Positions 44,152 through 53,437 are shown, numbered from the stretch's first letter. The stretch is DNA of 64,000 nucleotides from Bacillaceae bacterium OF18-1A (GCA_027694045.1 JAQEWB010000001.1:930001-994000), one strand, 5' to 3'. The notes: generated from the letters alone by a model not told the origin. A program made the numbers and translations.

Positions 44152-44606
44152 TATGTATTTTCAAAAATATGAAAGTTCAATTTTTCGAACTATTTTTACC
44201 TTTCCACTATTTCTGTAGTGTTTTTATTCGTTAATCGAATTGTATAATATACTTACATAATAAATTCAGATGATTTTTGACGTATTATTGACATCATTTT
44301 GTCTGAAATATGTCTTTTGGTATTTTTTTGAATAATATTTTTCGCATTATTAAAATGTATTTTTCGAATATGAGACTTACTTTCACATCAATAAAAGTAT
44401 CGTTTTTCTCTTCAAACCCTTGACTTTTCTTCAAAAAAATGTCCTTAGAAACAAACCGAAAAAACACCGCATTTTTGTCAAGAGGAAAATGTATTTCGAA
44501 AATTCAATCCCATCATTTTATTATTCAAAAATAAAAACTAACTCCCCCTCCCTTCTAACTAAAAATTCATTTTTTTGTCATTTTTACAAACTGAATAAAT
44601 ACATAA

Positions 44607-44642
44607 AAAAATACCAAGAATCCTTTCGATTCTTGGTATTTT
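44607..44642 (-). terminator. Terminator of the LLM oxidoreductase gene
   Basis: AAATACCAAGAATC and GATTCTTGGTATTT form a perfect 14-bp stem with a short loop, just past the gene. Confidence 0.9.
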
Positions 44643-44646
44643 CACA

Positions 44647-45702
44647 TTATTTCGCCGTATGTTTTCTCACAGCTGGTAAAATTTCAGTAGCAATTAATTC
44701 GATGTTTTTCTCAATTTTATCGAATGGTACACCCCCAAAATCAATTTGTGCCATGAAACGTTGTTGTCCAAATAGTTCATATTGATAAAGCATTTTCTCG
44801 ATGATTTGCTGTGGGCTACCAATCATTAACGCATCACGATAATCTAATGCATTTGTAAATTGTTGCTTCGGATATCCACTACCACGTAATGCAATCATTC
44901 CAGCATTAATGTGAGGATAATATTCACTTAACGCGTCTTGTGAGTTTTCTGCTGTATAAAACAAACTAGTTGTTGCAATCGGTAAACTCGCTGGGTCAAA
45001 CCCACTTTGTGCAGCAGCATCACGATAAGCATCTACTGACACTTTAAAATTAATAGCTGGTCCGCCAAGTGTAGTAATCATCATCGGAACTCCTGCCCGC
45101 CCTGCTTTAATCGCACTAGCAGGCGGACCACCAACTGCGCGCCAAATTGGTAAGTTATTGTTTTTTGCTCTTGGAATAATCGAAGCATGTTCAAGTGATG
45201 CTCTAAATTGGCCATTCCATGTTACATTTTCTTCTTTATTAATCTTTAGTAAAAGATCCATTTTCTCTTCAAATAGCTCTTCATAATCATTCACATCGTA
45301 ACCAAGTAAACTATACCCTCCAATGCGAGAGCCTCGGCCAGCTACGATTTCAGCACGCCCATTAGAAATTAAATCGATTGTAGCAAAATCCTCATATACT
45401 CGAACTGGATCTGATGTACTTAATATTGTTGCAGAACTTGCAATTTTAATATTTTTTGTTGCTTGTGCAACCGCACCTAAAATAACTGTATGAGCTTGCG
45501 TCGTAAAATGTGTTTGATGGCTTTCACCAACTGCAAATACATCAAGTCCAGCTTCATCAGCTAACTTAGCTGTTTCAATAAGCTCACGAATTCGCTCTCC
45601 TGCACTTAATTTTTTCCCATTATGCGGATTTAAAATATGATCCCCAATTGAATATAATCCAAACTCAATTCCTTTACTTGTATCCATGCGATATTTTTCC
45701 AT
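44647..45702 (-). CDS. LLM class flavin-dependent oxidoreductase
   Basis: This 351-residue luciferase-like monooxygenase is a TIM barrel expected to use reduced FMN. Segments seen are DVFAVGESHQTHF near residue 55, IKIASSATILSTSDPVRVYE, NGRAEIVAGRGSRIGGYSLLG and the C-terminal MIGSPQQIIEKML. The substrate is unknown. AAGGAGAG precedes the start. It lies downstream of a MarR regulator on the same strand, with an operator-like dyad between. Confidence 0.9.
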   Translation of the reverse strand: MEKYRMDTSKGIEFGLYSIGDHILNPHNGKKLSAGERIRELIETAKLADEAGLDVFAVGESHQTHFTTQAHTVILGAVAQATKNIKIASSATILSTSDPVRVYEDFATIDLISNGRAEIVAGRGSRIGGYSLLGYDVNDYEELFEEKMDLLLKINKEENVTWNGQFRASLEHASIIPRAKNNNLPIWRAVGGPPASAIKAGRAGVPMMITTLGGPAINFKVSVDAYRDAAAQSGFDPASLPIATTSLFYTAENSQDALSEYYPHINAGMIALRGSGYPKQQFTNALDYRDALMIGSPQQIIEKMLYQYELFGQQRFMAQIDFGGVPFDKIEKNIELIATEILPAVRKHTAK

Positions 45703-45741
45703 AATCGTTCTCTCCTTTATTTAAGTAGTAGTTTCTCTCTA

Positions 45742-45763
45742 ATCACTTGATTAGTCAATTGAT
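45742..45763. promoter_or_regulatory. Probable MarR operator before the LLM gene
   Basis: The dyad ATCA-TTGA-TTAG-TCAA-TGAT lies between the regulator and the oxidoreductase gene. It shares the ATCACTT half site with the dyad upstream of the regulator. Confidence 0.5.
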
Positions 45764-45782
45764 GAGGTAAAAAAAATTACTC

Positions 45783-46220
45783 CTATGGTAATTCTTTTTT
45801 TTCACTATGCTTATGAACTTTTGTCATTAACTCATATAGTATTTTCTGCTCTTCTTCGTTCAATACATCATCAAAAAATGACGATTGAAATGCAAGTTGC
45901 TCCGGCAATGCTCTTTCTAAAGCTGCTTCCCCTTGCTCCGTAAGACTAATTGTTTTCGTCTTCCAATCTTGTTTTCGTACAATATACCCTTCTTTTTCAA
46001 GACGAGTTAGCATCCGAGAAATACCACCTTGTGTAACAGTAACCTTCTCTGCTAACTCCATTTGTGTTAGTGGCTGATACGTACGTATTTGCAAAAGTAC
46101 ATCAAATTGAGATGTCGTTAAATCAAAACGTTTTAAAAACTCATTTGACATCTGATTACTTTGATTCGTAAATCGTATTAAGCGCAACCATATTAATGAC
46201 CCTATCGTATTATCACGCAT
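45783..46220 (-). CDS. MarR family transcriptional regulator
   Basis: This 145-residue winged-helix protein has the pattern [41 protein letters not shown] and [14 protein letters not shown], typical of MarR. It likely represses itself and the LLM oxidoreductase in response to an unknown, possibly phenolic or electrophilic, ligand. No redox-sensing N-terminal Cys is present. The region before it has an ATCACTT/AAGTGAT palindrome. Confidence 0.9.
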   Translation of the reverse strand: MRDNTIGSLIWLRLIRFTNQSNQMSNEFLKRFDLTTSQFDVLLQIRTYQPLTQMELAEKVTVTQGGISRMLTRLEKEGYIVRKQDWKTKTISLTEQGEAALERALPEQLAFQSSFFDDVLNEEEQKILYELMTKVHKHSEKKELP

Positions 46221-46250
46221 GATTTATCACTTCCTAGCGTTGATCTTACT

Positions 46251-46272
46251 ATCACTTTACTACGCAAGTGAT
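46251..46272. promoter_or_regulatory. Probable MarR autoregulatory operator
   Basis: A perfect 7-bp inverted repeat, ATCACTT and AAGTGAT with an 8-bp spacer, lies 31 bp before the MarR gene. Confidence 0.55.
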
Positions 46273-46408
46273 AAAAAAGCAAGAGAAAAAGTACAAATAT
46301 AACAATAGAGTATTGCATAAATAATGATAAGAAAGAATTCACGCTTAAATGAATTCTTTCTTATCGTTATTCTTAACTTTCCATTTCATTCATTGCTATA
46401 TTTAAAGC

Positions 46409-46435
46409 TCCCACTGATTAAAGTTTCACTTTATT
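46409..46435 (+). repeat. bcr1-like repeat fragment overlapping the tautomerase stop
   Basis: CCCACTGATTAAAGTTTCACTTTAT is the terminal part of the bcr1-like element. The tautomerase stop codon TGA (46426-46428) lies inside it. Confidence 0.6.
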
Positions 46436-46827
46436 TTCACCATTTGTGCTATTCCTTGACCAAATGACCAGTTTTCAGCAGCTGTCTCATTTAGTGTAAT
46501 AAAAATATCCGAAGTTTTAACATCGGAATATTCCGTAATTTCAAAGTATACCGATTGATACAAATCTTTTTTCTGTTGCACCGTTCTTCCCGGTCCACAT
46601 GTAATAGAAACATAAATCATATTCTCTGTTCTCTTTTCTCCTCTTTCCAACAAATAATATAGATTATATAAAAATTTGTTTTGTTGGTAAGGTAAGAACA
46701 TTTGAAAATAATCATTTTCAGGGATGTTAAAATGTTCAATTAATGAAAGATGGATACATTCACCCATTTTTTCCAACTCTTCTTCATTTAATATGTTTTC
46801 AGGATAATAAACCTTCACAAAAGGCAT
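46426..46827 (-). CDS. Tautomerase family protein
   Basis: This 133-residue protein starts MPFVKVYYPEN, so Pro2 becomes the catalytic N-terminal proline after Met removal. It has the tautomerase beta-alpha-beta layout with MIYVSITCGPGRTVQQKK, a typical substrate-binding strand and helix, and DIFITLNETAAENWSFG. The substrate is unknown. The last codons and the stop are formed by a bcr1-like repeat fragment. It is followed upstream by the DUF4865 gene on the same strand, and both are divergent from a LysR regulator. Confidence 0.85.
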   Translation of the reverse strand: MPFVKVYYPENILNEEELEKMGECIHLSLIEHFNIPENDYFQMFLPYQQNKFLYNLYYLLERGEKRTENMIYVSITCGPGRTVQQKKDLYQSVYFEITEYSDVKTSDIFITLNETAAENWSFGQGIAQMVKIK

Positions 46828-46870
46828 AGATTTTCATTCCTTTTCTTATTTTTTTATATGCAACAAAATT

Positions 46871-47428
46871 TCATCGTGAAATGTGTAAAATCTCATATAC
46901 TGTAACACCTTTATTCACTGCAATTTCAGGCTTCTCCTCATAAAAATCAAACCTACTATACCCCCATTTATCCGGATTATAAACGATTACATTCCCTAAA
47001 CACGTTTCGTTGTTTTGTACATCTTCATTCATAGTGCTTAATTGAGTCCCAATCAGTGTTTTACTTTGAGAAATACTTCCTACATATTCAACAACATATC
47101 TACTTTTCTTAAATCCATCACTTAGATTAACAACTAATGGAACACCTATATTTATGTGTTGCCACCCAAACGATTGTAAAATATTATCGTAATACCCTTC
47201 AAAGATAAATTTGTTCATCCCTTCACGACCATTCCAAATATATAAAGGTGCATAGCAGTTATAAAAATTCCCGTCTTTCTCCGTTTCCGTAATTAAATAA
47301 GCTTTAAAATTTAGTTCTTGGAAACCATCCGTTTTATAGCCATTATCCTTTACCCTTTTCTTAATAATCTCCATGTCATAATCCTTTGGAAGAATGACCT
47401 TATATTGCATTCCAATCATGTTTATCAC
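46871..47428 (-). CDS. DUF4865 family protein
   Basis: This protein of about 185 residues is of the DUF4865 family, with MQYKVILPKDYDM near the start, FKAYLITETEKDGNFYNCYAP around residue 45 and a central WNGREGMNKFIFEGYYDNI. There is no signal or membrane segment. The first ATG is used here; Met4 or Met7 are also possible because the binding site is weak. It sits 43 bases before the tautomerase gene. The pair, with the divergent LysR gene, looks like a small regulated catabolic unit. Confidence 0.8.
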   Translation of the reverse strand: MINMIGMQYKVILPKDYDMEIIKKRVKDNGYKTDGFQELNFKAYLITETEKDGNFYNCYAPLYIWNGREGMNKFIFEGYYDNILQSFGWQHINIGVPLVVNLSDGFKKSRYVVEYVGSISQSKTLIGTQLSTMNEDVQNNETCLGNVIVYNPDKWGYSRFDFYEEKPEIAVNKGVTVYEILHISR

Positions 47429-47539
47429 TCGCTTTCAGTCTTATATACATTATGATAAATCGATAAATAGCTAACGTAAAATAGGTATAAATTATGTTTG
47501 ATATCATTTATAATGATAGTGCATAAGGGGCTGAGATAT

Positions 47540-48328
47540 ATGGAAATAAATGATCTTATTATATTCAAAACTGTAGCCAGTGAGGGTTCTATTAGTAAAG
47601 CTGCTAAAGAGTTAGGTTATGTTCAACCGAACGTAACTGAAAGAATCAAAAAATTAGAACAAGAATTAGAAACACCCTTACTACATAGAGATAACAAAGG
47701 CGTTTCCTTATTACCTTCTGGTGACATTTTATTAGATTACACGAATCAAATATTAACTCTATTAGAAGAAGCGAAAGATAAAATTAAAACAAGTGGGTCT
47801 TCTTATATAATCGCGACGTCACAATCGATTTTGACTAATTATTTAAGTAAGCGTATTACAGAAAATTTCATGAATTATCAAATATATGTAGAAAATAGTA
47901 GTCATTTGCCAAAATTACTGCAGCAACAAAAAGTTGATATGGTCATCACTTATGAGGATGATTCTGGTGCAGGTTTTAAAAAAGTATTTACTACTTCAAT
48001 TTCTATAGGCTTACTAAAAGATCAAGAAAAATGTATCATTGACTATTCAAAGGAACTCTTCTTCGTTAGCAATGACAAAAAGTGCCCTTTTAGAAATAAG
48101 ACGATACAATTTCTAAAAGAAAATAATTTATCTCAGCGTCAACTTCAACAATTAGATTCTTATTCGCTTATGGAAGAGTTTATTCAGGACGGAAAAGGGA
48201 TAGCCTTTTTGCCGATTAAAAATGATAAATTGGTACCAATTGAAGATGTTCCAGTTGAAAAATTAGCTGTTCATTTTTTTACAAATCAAAACTCTTTCAA
48301 ACAAATCCCTGATGAACTATTCGGTTAA
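47540..48328 (+). CDS. LysR family transcriptional regulator
   Basis: This 262-residue regulator has an N-terminal winged helix (FKTVASEGSISKAAKELGYV and NVTERIKKLEQELETPLLHR) and an effector domain. AAGGGG is well placed before the ATG at 47540, although the frame is open from 47498. It is divergent from the DUF4865-tautomerase pair, the usual arrangement for a LysR activator of its neighbours. A terminator follows. Confidence 0.9.
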   Translation: MEINDLIIFKTVASEGSISKAAKELGYVQPNVTERIKKLEQELETPLLHRDNKGVSLLPSGDILLDYTNQILTLLEEAKDKIKTSGSSYIIATSQSILTNYLSKRITENFMNYQIYVENSSHLPKLLQQQKVDMVITYEDDSGAGFKKVFTTSISIGLLKDQEKCIIDYSKELFFVSNDKKCPFRNKTIQFLKENNLSQRQLQQLDSYSLMEEFIQDGKGIAFLPIKNDKLVPIEDVPVEKLAVHFFTNQNSFKQIPDELFG

Positions 48329-48330
48329 TA

Positions 48331-48370
48331 AAAAATCCCTCCTTTATGAATCTAAAAGAGGGATTTTCAT
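48331..48370. terminator. Bidirectional terminator
   Basis: AAAATCCCTC and GAGGGATTTT arms with inner pairing lie between the convergent LysR and ABC permease genes. Confidence 0.85.
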
Positions 48371-48389
48371 ATTCTATACAATTGATTTT

Positions 48390-49391
48390 TCACACATTTT
48401 GCTCCACTTCTGCACTTTTTTCCTTCTTATTCCGCTTCATATTCTTCAGTCCCTTAACCGTGCCAACTAATCCTTTTGGAAAAACTAGCAATACGATAAT
48501 GTACAATAAACCGAGAATAATCGTCCATCGTTCAAAAATCGGATACGCTGTGGCTAGTTCGGATAAATAATATTTCAGAGATTCAATAATCCCAGCTCCG
48601 GCGATGGCTCCGATCAATGTTCCAACGCCTCCAATCATTGTCATCAATAATGCATTTAATGTCATTTCAATTGAAAATACAGTCGTATTTACAAAACGCA
48701 ATGTGATAACGAATAAACCACCACTAATAGCAGCTACTACTCCTGCCACTACACTTGCGATAATTTTATAGTGCAGAACTTTATATCCAAGCGCTTCAAC
48801 ACGTTGTTCGTTTTGCGAAATTGCCTTTAATACTTTTCCAATAGAAGACTTTGTGAAAAGACGTAGTAACATATAAATAATAAGTAAACATATGAATGTT
48901 ACATAATAAAATGTAAAACGATCACGGAATACATCTGGTACACCAAATGTAAAACCATCCCCTCCATGAGTAAGCCCGCGCCATTTTTCAGCAAGCACGA
49001 AAAACAATTGTGAAATAGCAAGTGTTAACATTGCATAAAAATGGCTTTTCAACCGTAAAGACAGCAAACCAATTATATAGCTAACGATTGCTGAAATCAT
49101 AATTGCAGCTACCATTCCTATAAAAAAGTTCATGATAGATACACCTTGCCGATCAAATAAGAGCGCCACTCCATACGCCCCTATACCAAAGAACATACAA
49201 TGACCAAATGAAACAATACCTGTATATCCAAGGAGAACGTCAAAACTCATAGCGAAAATAGCAAAGATGAAGATTTGAGTGAACAAAATTAATAGGCTTC
49301 GGGAATCATTTACAAATGGAAAGACACTGAAACAAATAAGCATACATACGCCGAAGTATATTTTAATTCGATCCATTGTGTTGTTCACCAT
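48390..49391 (-). CDS. Branched-chain amino acid type ABC permease (LivM-like)
   Basis: This protein of about 333 residues has 8-10 membrane helices and the LivM-type segments MSFDVLLGYTGIVSFGHCMFFG and ALGYKVLHYKIIASVVAG (EAA-like loop). A charged tail follows GLVGTVKGLKN. It would form the inner-membrane channel with the LivH-like protein. The start at 49391 comes just after the livH-like stop with GGGGTGAA in front. It is the last gene of a five-gene importer operon. Confidence 0.9.
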   Translation of the reverse strand: MVNNTMDRIKIYFGVCMLICFSVFPFVNDSRSLLILFTQIFIFAIFAMSFDVLLGYTGIVSFGHCMFFGIGAYGVALLFDRQGVSIMNFFIGMVAAIMISAIVSYIIGLLSLRLKSHFYAMLTLAISQLFFVLAEKWRGLTHGGDGFTFGVPDVFRDRFTFYYVTFICLLIIYMLLRLFTKSSIGKVLKAISQNEQRVEALGYKVLHYKIIASVVAGVVAAISGGLFVITLRFVNTTVFSIEMTLNALLMTMIGGVGTLIGAIAGAGIIESLKYYLSELATAYPIFERWTIILGLLYIIVLLVFPKGLVGTVKGLKNMKRNKKEKSAEVEQNV

Positions 49392-49392
49392 T

Positions 49393-50253
49393 TCACCCCT
49401 TTTCACCAACAAGTCCAGTTGGCTTCACTATTAAGAAAAATAGTAGCATTATCATGTTAATTGCAAGTGATAAATCCGGCATAAAATACGCTGTAAAAGC
49501 ACCAGCTAATCCAACAATTAAAGATGCAATAGCTGAACCTTGCACGCTTCCGAGTCCCCCAATTATTACTACTATAAAAGCTAAAATTGCGTATTGCATA
49601 CCCATCTCCGCAAAAATAACGCCTGAATATGGTGCAAGTAGGAATCCACCTAGCGCTGCCATCCCTGCCCCTAATAGAAAGACGAACGAAAATATTGCTT
49701 TTACATTAATACCGAGAGCTTGAACCATCTCTTTATCCATTACACCGGCCCTGATCATAAGTCCAATCTTTGTTTTTTTCAGTAGCAATAGTAAAGCAAT
49801 GTAAATAAGTATCCCAACTAAAATAACAAATAGACGATACTTTATTAATATAATTCCTCCAAATGTATAACTACCTTGTAGCCATAACGGTAACTTTGCA
49901 CTAATTGGATTCGGTCCCCAAAATATTTTGATGCATTCGCTAAGAACAAGCATTCCTCCAAGTGTAACTAAAAGTTGACGAACATGGTTTCCATATACGG
50001 GCCTAATAAGGAACCTTTCTAAAATAAATCCAAGAAACATCCCCATCGCAATCGCTCCGGTTAACGCTAATATATAACTACCTGTCATATTAAATAACCA
50101 AACACCTGTAAATGCTCCCCATGCAAATAAGCCACCATGTGCAAAATTCAATACACTCATTAAACCGAAAATAAGTGACAGACCGGAAGCTAATAAAAAT
50201 ATAAGCATCCCTGTCGAAACACCATTTACAAATAAGTTAATTAACACATCCAC
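49393..50253 (-). CDS. Branched-chain amino acid type ABC permease (LivH-like)
   Basis: This 286-residue protein of about eight helices has the LivH signature GLSLIFGLMSVLNFAHGGLF (residues 25-44), the GLMIRAGVMDKEMVQALGIN loop that contacts the ATPases and GGLGSVQGSAIASLIVG. It is one of two permeases of the importer. GGGGGGAAAG precedes the start, 22 bases after the ATPase gene. Confidence 0.92.
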   Translation of the reverse strand: MDVLINLFVNGVSTGMLIFLLASGLSLIFGLMSVLNFAHGGLFAWGAFTGVWLFNMTGSYILALTGAIAMGMFLGFILERFLIRPVYGNHVRQLLVTLGGMLVLSECIKIFWGPNPISAKLPLWLQGSYTFGGIILIKYRLFVILVGILIYIALLLLLKKTKIGLMIRAGVMDKEMVQALGINVKAIFSFVFLLGAGMAALGGFLLAPYSGVIFAEMGMQYAILAFIVVIIGGLGSVQGSAIASLIVGLAGAFTAYFMPDLSLAINMIMLLFFLIVKPTGLVGEKG

Positions 50254-50275
50254 GTTCTTTCCCCCCGTATCAATG

Positions 50276-50977
50276 TTAAGAAATACCTAAATATTTATGA
50301 CACGTTTCCTTATCCTCGCGCAGTTCACTCATAAAACCGTTATGCACAATTCGCCCATTATCCATAATGTAAAAATAATCACCAATTTGACTAGCCATCA
50401 TAAAGTTTTGTTCAACAAGTAATACAGTCGTTTTCTCCTTCATTTTCAAAAGTGCTACCATTAATTTTTCTATCATAATCGGAGATAGTCCTTTACTCGG
50501 TTCATCAATAAGTAATAAGCCATCGCTATTAATAAATGCTCTTGAAATGGCTAACATTTGCTTTTGTCCTCCGCTTAAAAGTCCACTTTTCTTATTCCAA
50601 AACTGATTTAAATCTGGAAATAGTTCAAGCATCCAATCTATTTTCTCTTCAGCTTCTTTTCCTTTTCCCCTCGCGAGTGCGAATGTCTCTTCTACTGTTA
50701 AATCATGAAAAATCCCTTGATTTTCTGGTACGTATCCTATTCCTTTTCTTGAAATTAAATGCGTCGATAATCCATTTACTTGTGTATTATCATAATAAAT
50801 CTCACCATTTGCGATCCGGTGAAATCCCATAACCGAACGCAATGTCGTAGTCTTACCCGCACCATTTCTTCCAAACAGTACAGTAATTGTCCCTTTCTCA
50901 ACAGTGAGGGATACCCCTTGTAAAATGTGAAACTGATCTAAATACGTCTCTATATTATTCACCTGTAATAGTGCCAC
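50276..50977 (-). CDS. Branched-chain amino acid type ABC ATPase (LivF-like)
   Basis: This 233-residue ATPase has Walker A GRNGAGKTTTLRSV, signature LSGGQKQMLA, Walker B GLLLIDEPSKGLSP and switch His or Gln region LLVEQNF, which is typical of LivF. It overlaps the LivG-like gene by 23 bases, so the two are coupled. It energises uptake together with the LivG-like subunit. Confidence 0.93.
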   Translation of the reverse strand: MALLQVNNIETYLDQFHILQGVSLTVEKGTITVLFGRNGAGKTTTLRSVMGFHRIANGEIYYDNTQVNGLSTHLISRKGIGYVPENQGIFHDLTVEETFALARGKGKEAEEKIDWMLELFPDLNQFWNKKSGLLSGGQKQMLAISRAFINSDGLLLIDEPSKGLSPIMIEKLMVALLKMKEKTTVLLVEQNFMMASQIGDYFYIMDNGRIVHNGFMSELREDKETCHKYLGIS

Positions 50978-51728
50978 TATATAATCCCCCTAAATAAGCA
51001 CTTTGTACACGCTCATCTTTCATAATTTCTTCGGGCAAACCTTCAGCCAATAACTCACCATGAAATAAAACGATAAGGTGATCTGACAAACCTAGTACCA
51101 TATCCATTTTGTGCTCAATAAGTACAATTGTACTCTCCGGATGTTTCTTAATATTTTCAATCACTTGTAAAATAGCAGGTACTTCCTCTACTGAAATACC
51201 TGCCGTCGGTTCATCAAGTAATAACACATCCGTTTTTAAAGCTAATAACATCGCAAACTCTAACTTTCTTTTTTCCCCGTGTGCTAAATCTTTCGCTAAT
51301 ACATTCTCTTTTTCATGAAGTAATACGGTCTTTATATACCGGCGTGCTTCTCCAATTTGTTGTTTCAAGCGTGAGGTATTTGGAAAGAAGCTATAGTAAT
51401 CTTGTACAAATGATTGAACACTTAAACGGACATTTTCAAGTACCGTTAATTCTGGGAATATGTTTGTAAGTTGAAAAGAGCGACCGATTCCTAAGCGTGT
51501 TCGATCTGAAATCGATAGTTTTGTAATATCTTGCCCTTTAAAATACACTTCACCTGTTGTGGGTGAAATCTGTCCACTTAGTAAATTAAATAACGTTGTC
51601 TTCCCCGCACCATTTGGCCCAATAATAGAAATGAGCTTTCCTTTTTGGACAGTTAAATTTACATCTTTAATAACTTGATGTTCACCAAAAGATACACTAA
51701 GATTTTTCGTCTCTAGCAGATGTGTCAC
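50955..51728 (-). CDS. Branched-chain amino acid type ABC ATPase (LivG-like)
   Basis: This 257-residue ATPase has Walker A GPNGAGKTTLFNLL, the LivG-type block GIGRSFQLTNIFPELTV, a diverged signature LAHGEKRKLEFAM in place of LSGGQ, as usual in LivG, and Walker B VLLLDEPTAGIS. It is separated from the binding-protein gene by an intercistronic hairpin. Confidence 0.93.
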   Translation of the reverse strand: MTHLLETKNLSVSFGEHQVIKDVNLTVQKGKLISIIGPNGAGKTTLFNLLSGQISPTTGEVYFKGQDITKLSISDRTRLGIGRSFQLTNIFPELTVLENVRLSVQSFVQDYYSFFPNTSRLKQQIGEARRYIKTVLLHEKENVLAKDLAHGEKRKLEFAMLLALKTDVLLLDEPTAGISVEEVPAILQVIENIKKHPESTIVLIEHKMDMVLGLSDHLIVLFHGELLAEGLPEEIMKDERVQSAYLGGLYSGTITGE

Positions 51729-51768
51729 GAAATCCCTCCCTTTAAAGCCGTGAGTATGAAAGAAATAT

Positions 51769-51796
51769 GTATAAAGAGGGTCCCCCCTCTTTATAC
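51769..51796. terminator. Intercistronic hairpin after the binding-protein gene
   Basis: A perfect 12-bp stem (GTATAAAGAGGG with CCCTCTTTATAC, 4-base loop) lies between the binding-protein stop and the LivG-like start. It has a poor T tail, so it probably gives partial termination or stabilises the upstream message. Confidence 0.65.
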
Positions 51797-51817
51797 AAAA
51801 ACAACAGAAAATTCAGT

Positions 51818-53035
51818 CTATTTATTTTGAACTGGTGGTTCTGTTTCTTTCATCGTTAATTCTCGCTCTAACACTGGTACTGGGTATTCAACACCTTCTT
51901 GCTTTTGAAGCGTAATAGAGTAAAGCGTTTGTAATGCTTGATGATCTTTCTCTCTAAACTTCATCTTTCCTTTCGGAGTATCAAACTCCATTCCTTCCAT
52001 TTTCTTAATTAGAGCATCTACATCCGTATCGCCATTCGTTTTCTTTACTGCTTCAACGATAGAAATCGCTGCTGACATTCCCCCTGCTGTAAACAAATCT
52101 GGTACCGCACCATTAAATCGTTTTTTATGTTCTTCAACTAACCAATCATTCACCTTATTTTTAGGAAGCGTATGATAATATACAGAGAATCCTTGCATCC
52201 CTATTAATGCATCCATTGTTTTCAATGCTGGTATATCTGGCGCACCAGTAGAAATTTTAATACCTTGTGCTTCTACATTCATATCTTTCAACTGTTTCCA
52301 AGGTGAATTTGCCCCTGCCCAAACGATAAATAAATAATCTGGTTTTGAACTAATGATATTTTGAATATTCGCTGTAAAATCTGTTGAATTTGTATCTGCG
52401 TATTGCTCATTCACAATGTTCGCACCTAATTTTTTCGCACCCACTTTAAATGCAGCAATCCCTTCACGACCAAAAGCGTTATCTGGGGCAAATGTTGCAA
52501 TCTTTACATCTTTTTTCGCAATTGCTGCAGCTCCTGCAATTGCATCTTGCGAAGAGTTTCTTCCAGTTCTAAAAACATATTTATTCCAGTTCTTCCCGGT
52601 TATACTATCCGCAACTGCCGGTTCGACAACCATAATTTTTTCATATTCTTCAGCTAGTGGTAATACTGCTAATGTATCACTGGAACTAGATGAACCTACT
52701 AAAAAATCAACCTTCTCCTCTTCTAATAACTTCGTAGCTTTCTTAACCGCTACATCAGCTTTCGTCTCCGTATCTTCTACAACAAACTTAATCTTCTTCC
52801 CTTCCACTTTTCCTGTTCCACCAGTTGCATAGTCTAACCCTAATTCAAATCCGTTCACTGTTTGTTTTCCATATGATTCTAATGGACCTGTTAACGAAGC
52901 AAGAACCCCTATCTTAATTGTTTTTTCATCCTCAGTACTTGTCTTCTTTCCTGAACAAGCTGCCGTTACTAATAATGAGCCTAAAACACAACCAGTAACT
53001 AACGTCTTTAGCCACTTACGTTTCTTCATCGACAT
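51818..53035 (-). CDS. ABC transporter substrate-binding lipoprotein (LivK-like)
   Basis: This 405-residue lipoprotein has a signal peptide ending in lipobox LVTAAC, then a type I periplasmic-binding fold: IKIGVLASLTGPLESYGKQ, VEDTETKADVAVKKATKLL, VGSSSSSDTLAVLPLAEEY and ANSPWKQLKDMN. It captures the ligand for the four downstream transport genes. The ligand could be a branched-chain amino acid, an amide or urea-like compound; sequence alone does not decide. GGGGAGG fits the ATG at 53035. It is the first gene of the operon. Confidence 0.92.
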   Translation of the reverse strand: MSMKKRKWLKTLVTGCVLGSLLVTAACSGKKTSTEDEKTIKIGVLASLTGPLESYGKQTVNGFELGLDYATGGTGKVEGKKIKFVVEDTETKADVAVKKATKLLEEEKVDFLVGSSSSSDTLAVLPLAEEYEKIMVVEPAVADSITGKNWNKYVFRTGRNSSQDAIAGAAAIAKKDVKIATFAPDNAFGREGIAAFKVGAKKLGANIVNEQYADTNSTDFTANIQNIISSKPDYLFIVWAGANSPWKQLKDMNVEAQGIKISTGAPDIPALKTMDALIGMQGFSVYYHTLPKNKVNDWLVEEHKKRFNGAVPDLFTAGGMSAAISIVEAVKKTNGDTDVDALIKKMEGMEFDTPKGKMKFREKDHQALQTLYSITLQKQEGVEYPVPVLERELTMKETEPPVQNK

Positions 53036-53266
53036 TGTGATCCTCCCCATACTTTACTTTCTGATAGAATCAAACACGCCAAATTCCCCTGCCCGTAATC
53101 ATGACTTTTACACGATAAGATAGGTAATGGAAAGCTCTTGTAGTATCCTCTACATTCGGCACAAATCTATAATCACCTTCCTATTAACTGGAAACGGACA
53201 TACAATCCATATATATTCCACGCTCCACTTGAAATTACTATTCTTTTCAGAAGTCGTCATGCAAAA

Positions 53267-53313
53267 GGCTGCAAATAAGAGACTTCATAACTTCAGTCCC
53301 TTATTCGCAGCCT
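53267..53313 (-). terminator. Terminator of the COG0523 GTPase gene
   Basis: On the minus strand AGGCTGCGAATAAG pairs with CTTATTTGCAGCCT, with inner GACT/AGTC pairing and a following TTTT. It is separated from the gene by a bcr1-like repeat. Confidence 0.65.
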
Positions 53314-53331
53314 ATTAGAAAACTATAAAAT

Positions 53332-53425
53332 GAAACTTTAATCAGTGGGAGAGCTTCATCCTCCACTCATTATCCCCCCTCACCAATCGGACATTTACGG
53401 GCAGCCCGCAAATAGCGAGGTAAAT
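53332..53425 (-). repeat. bcr1-like repeat, 5'-shortened
   Basis: On the minus strand it reads CTGCCCGTAAATGTCCGATT, GGTGAGG, then a hairpin GAGTGGAGG/CTCCCACT and GATTAAAGTTTCATTTTAT. It closely matches the second half of the full element but lacks the first hairpin. The rest of 53051-53437 holds the promoter region of the importer operon, with no gene seen. Confidence 0.65.
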
Positions 53426-53437
53426 TTAAAAAAATGT

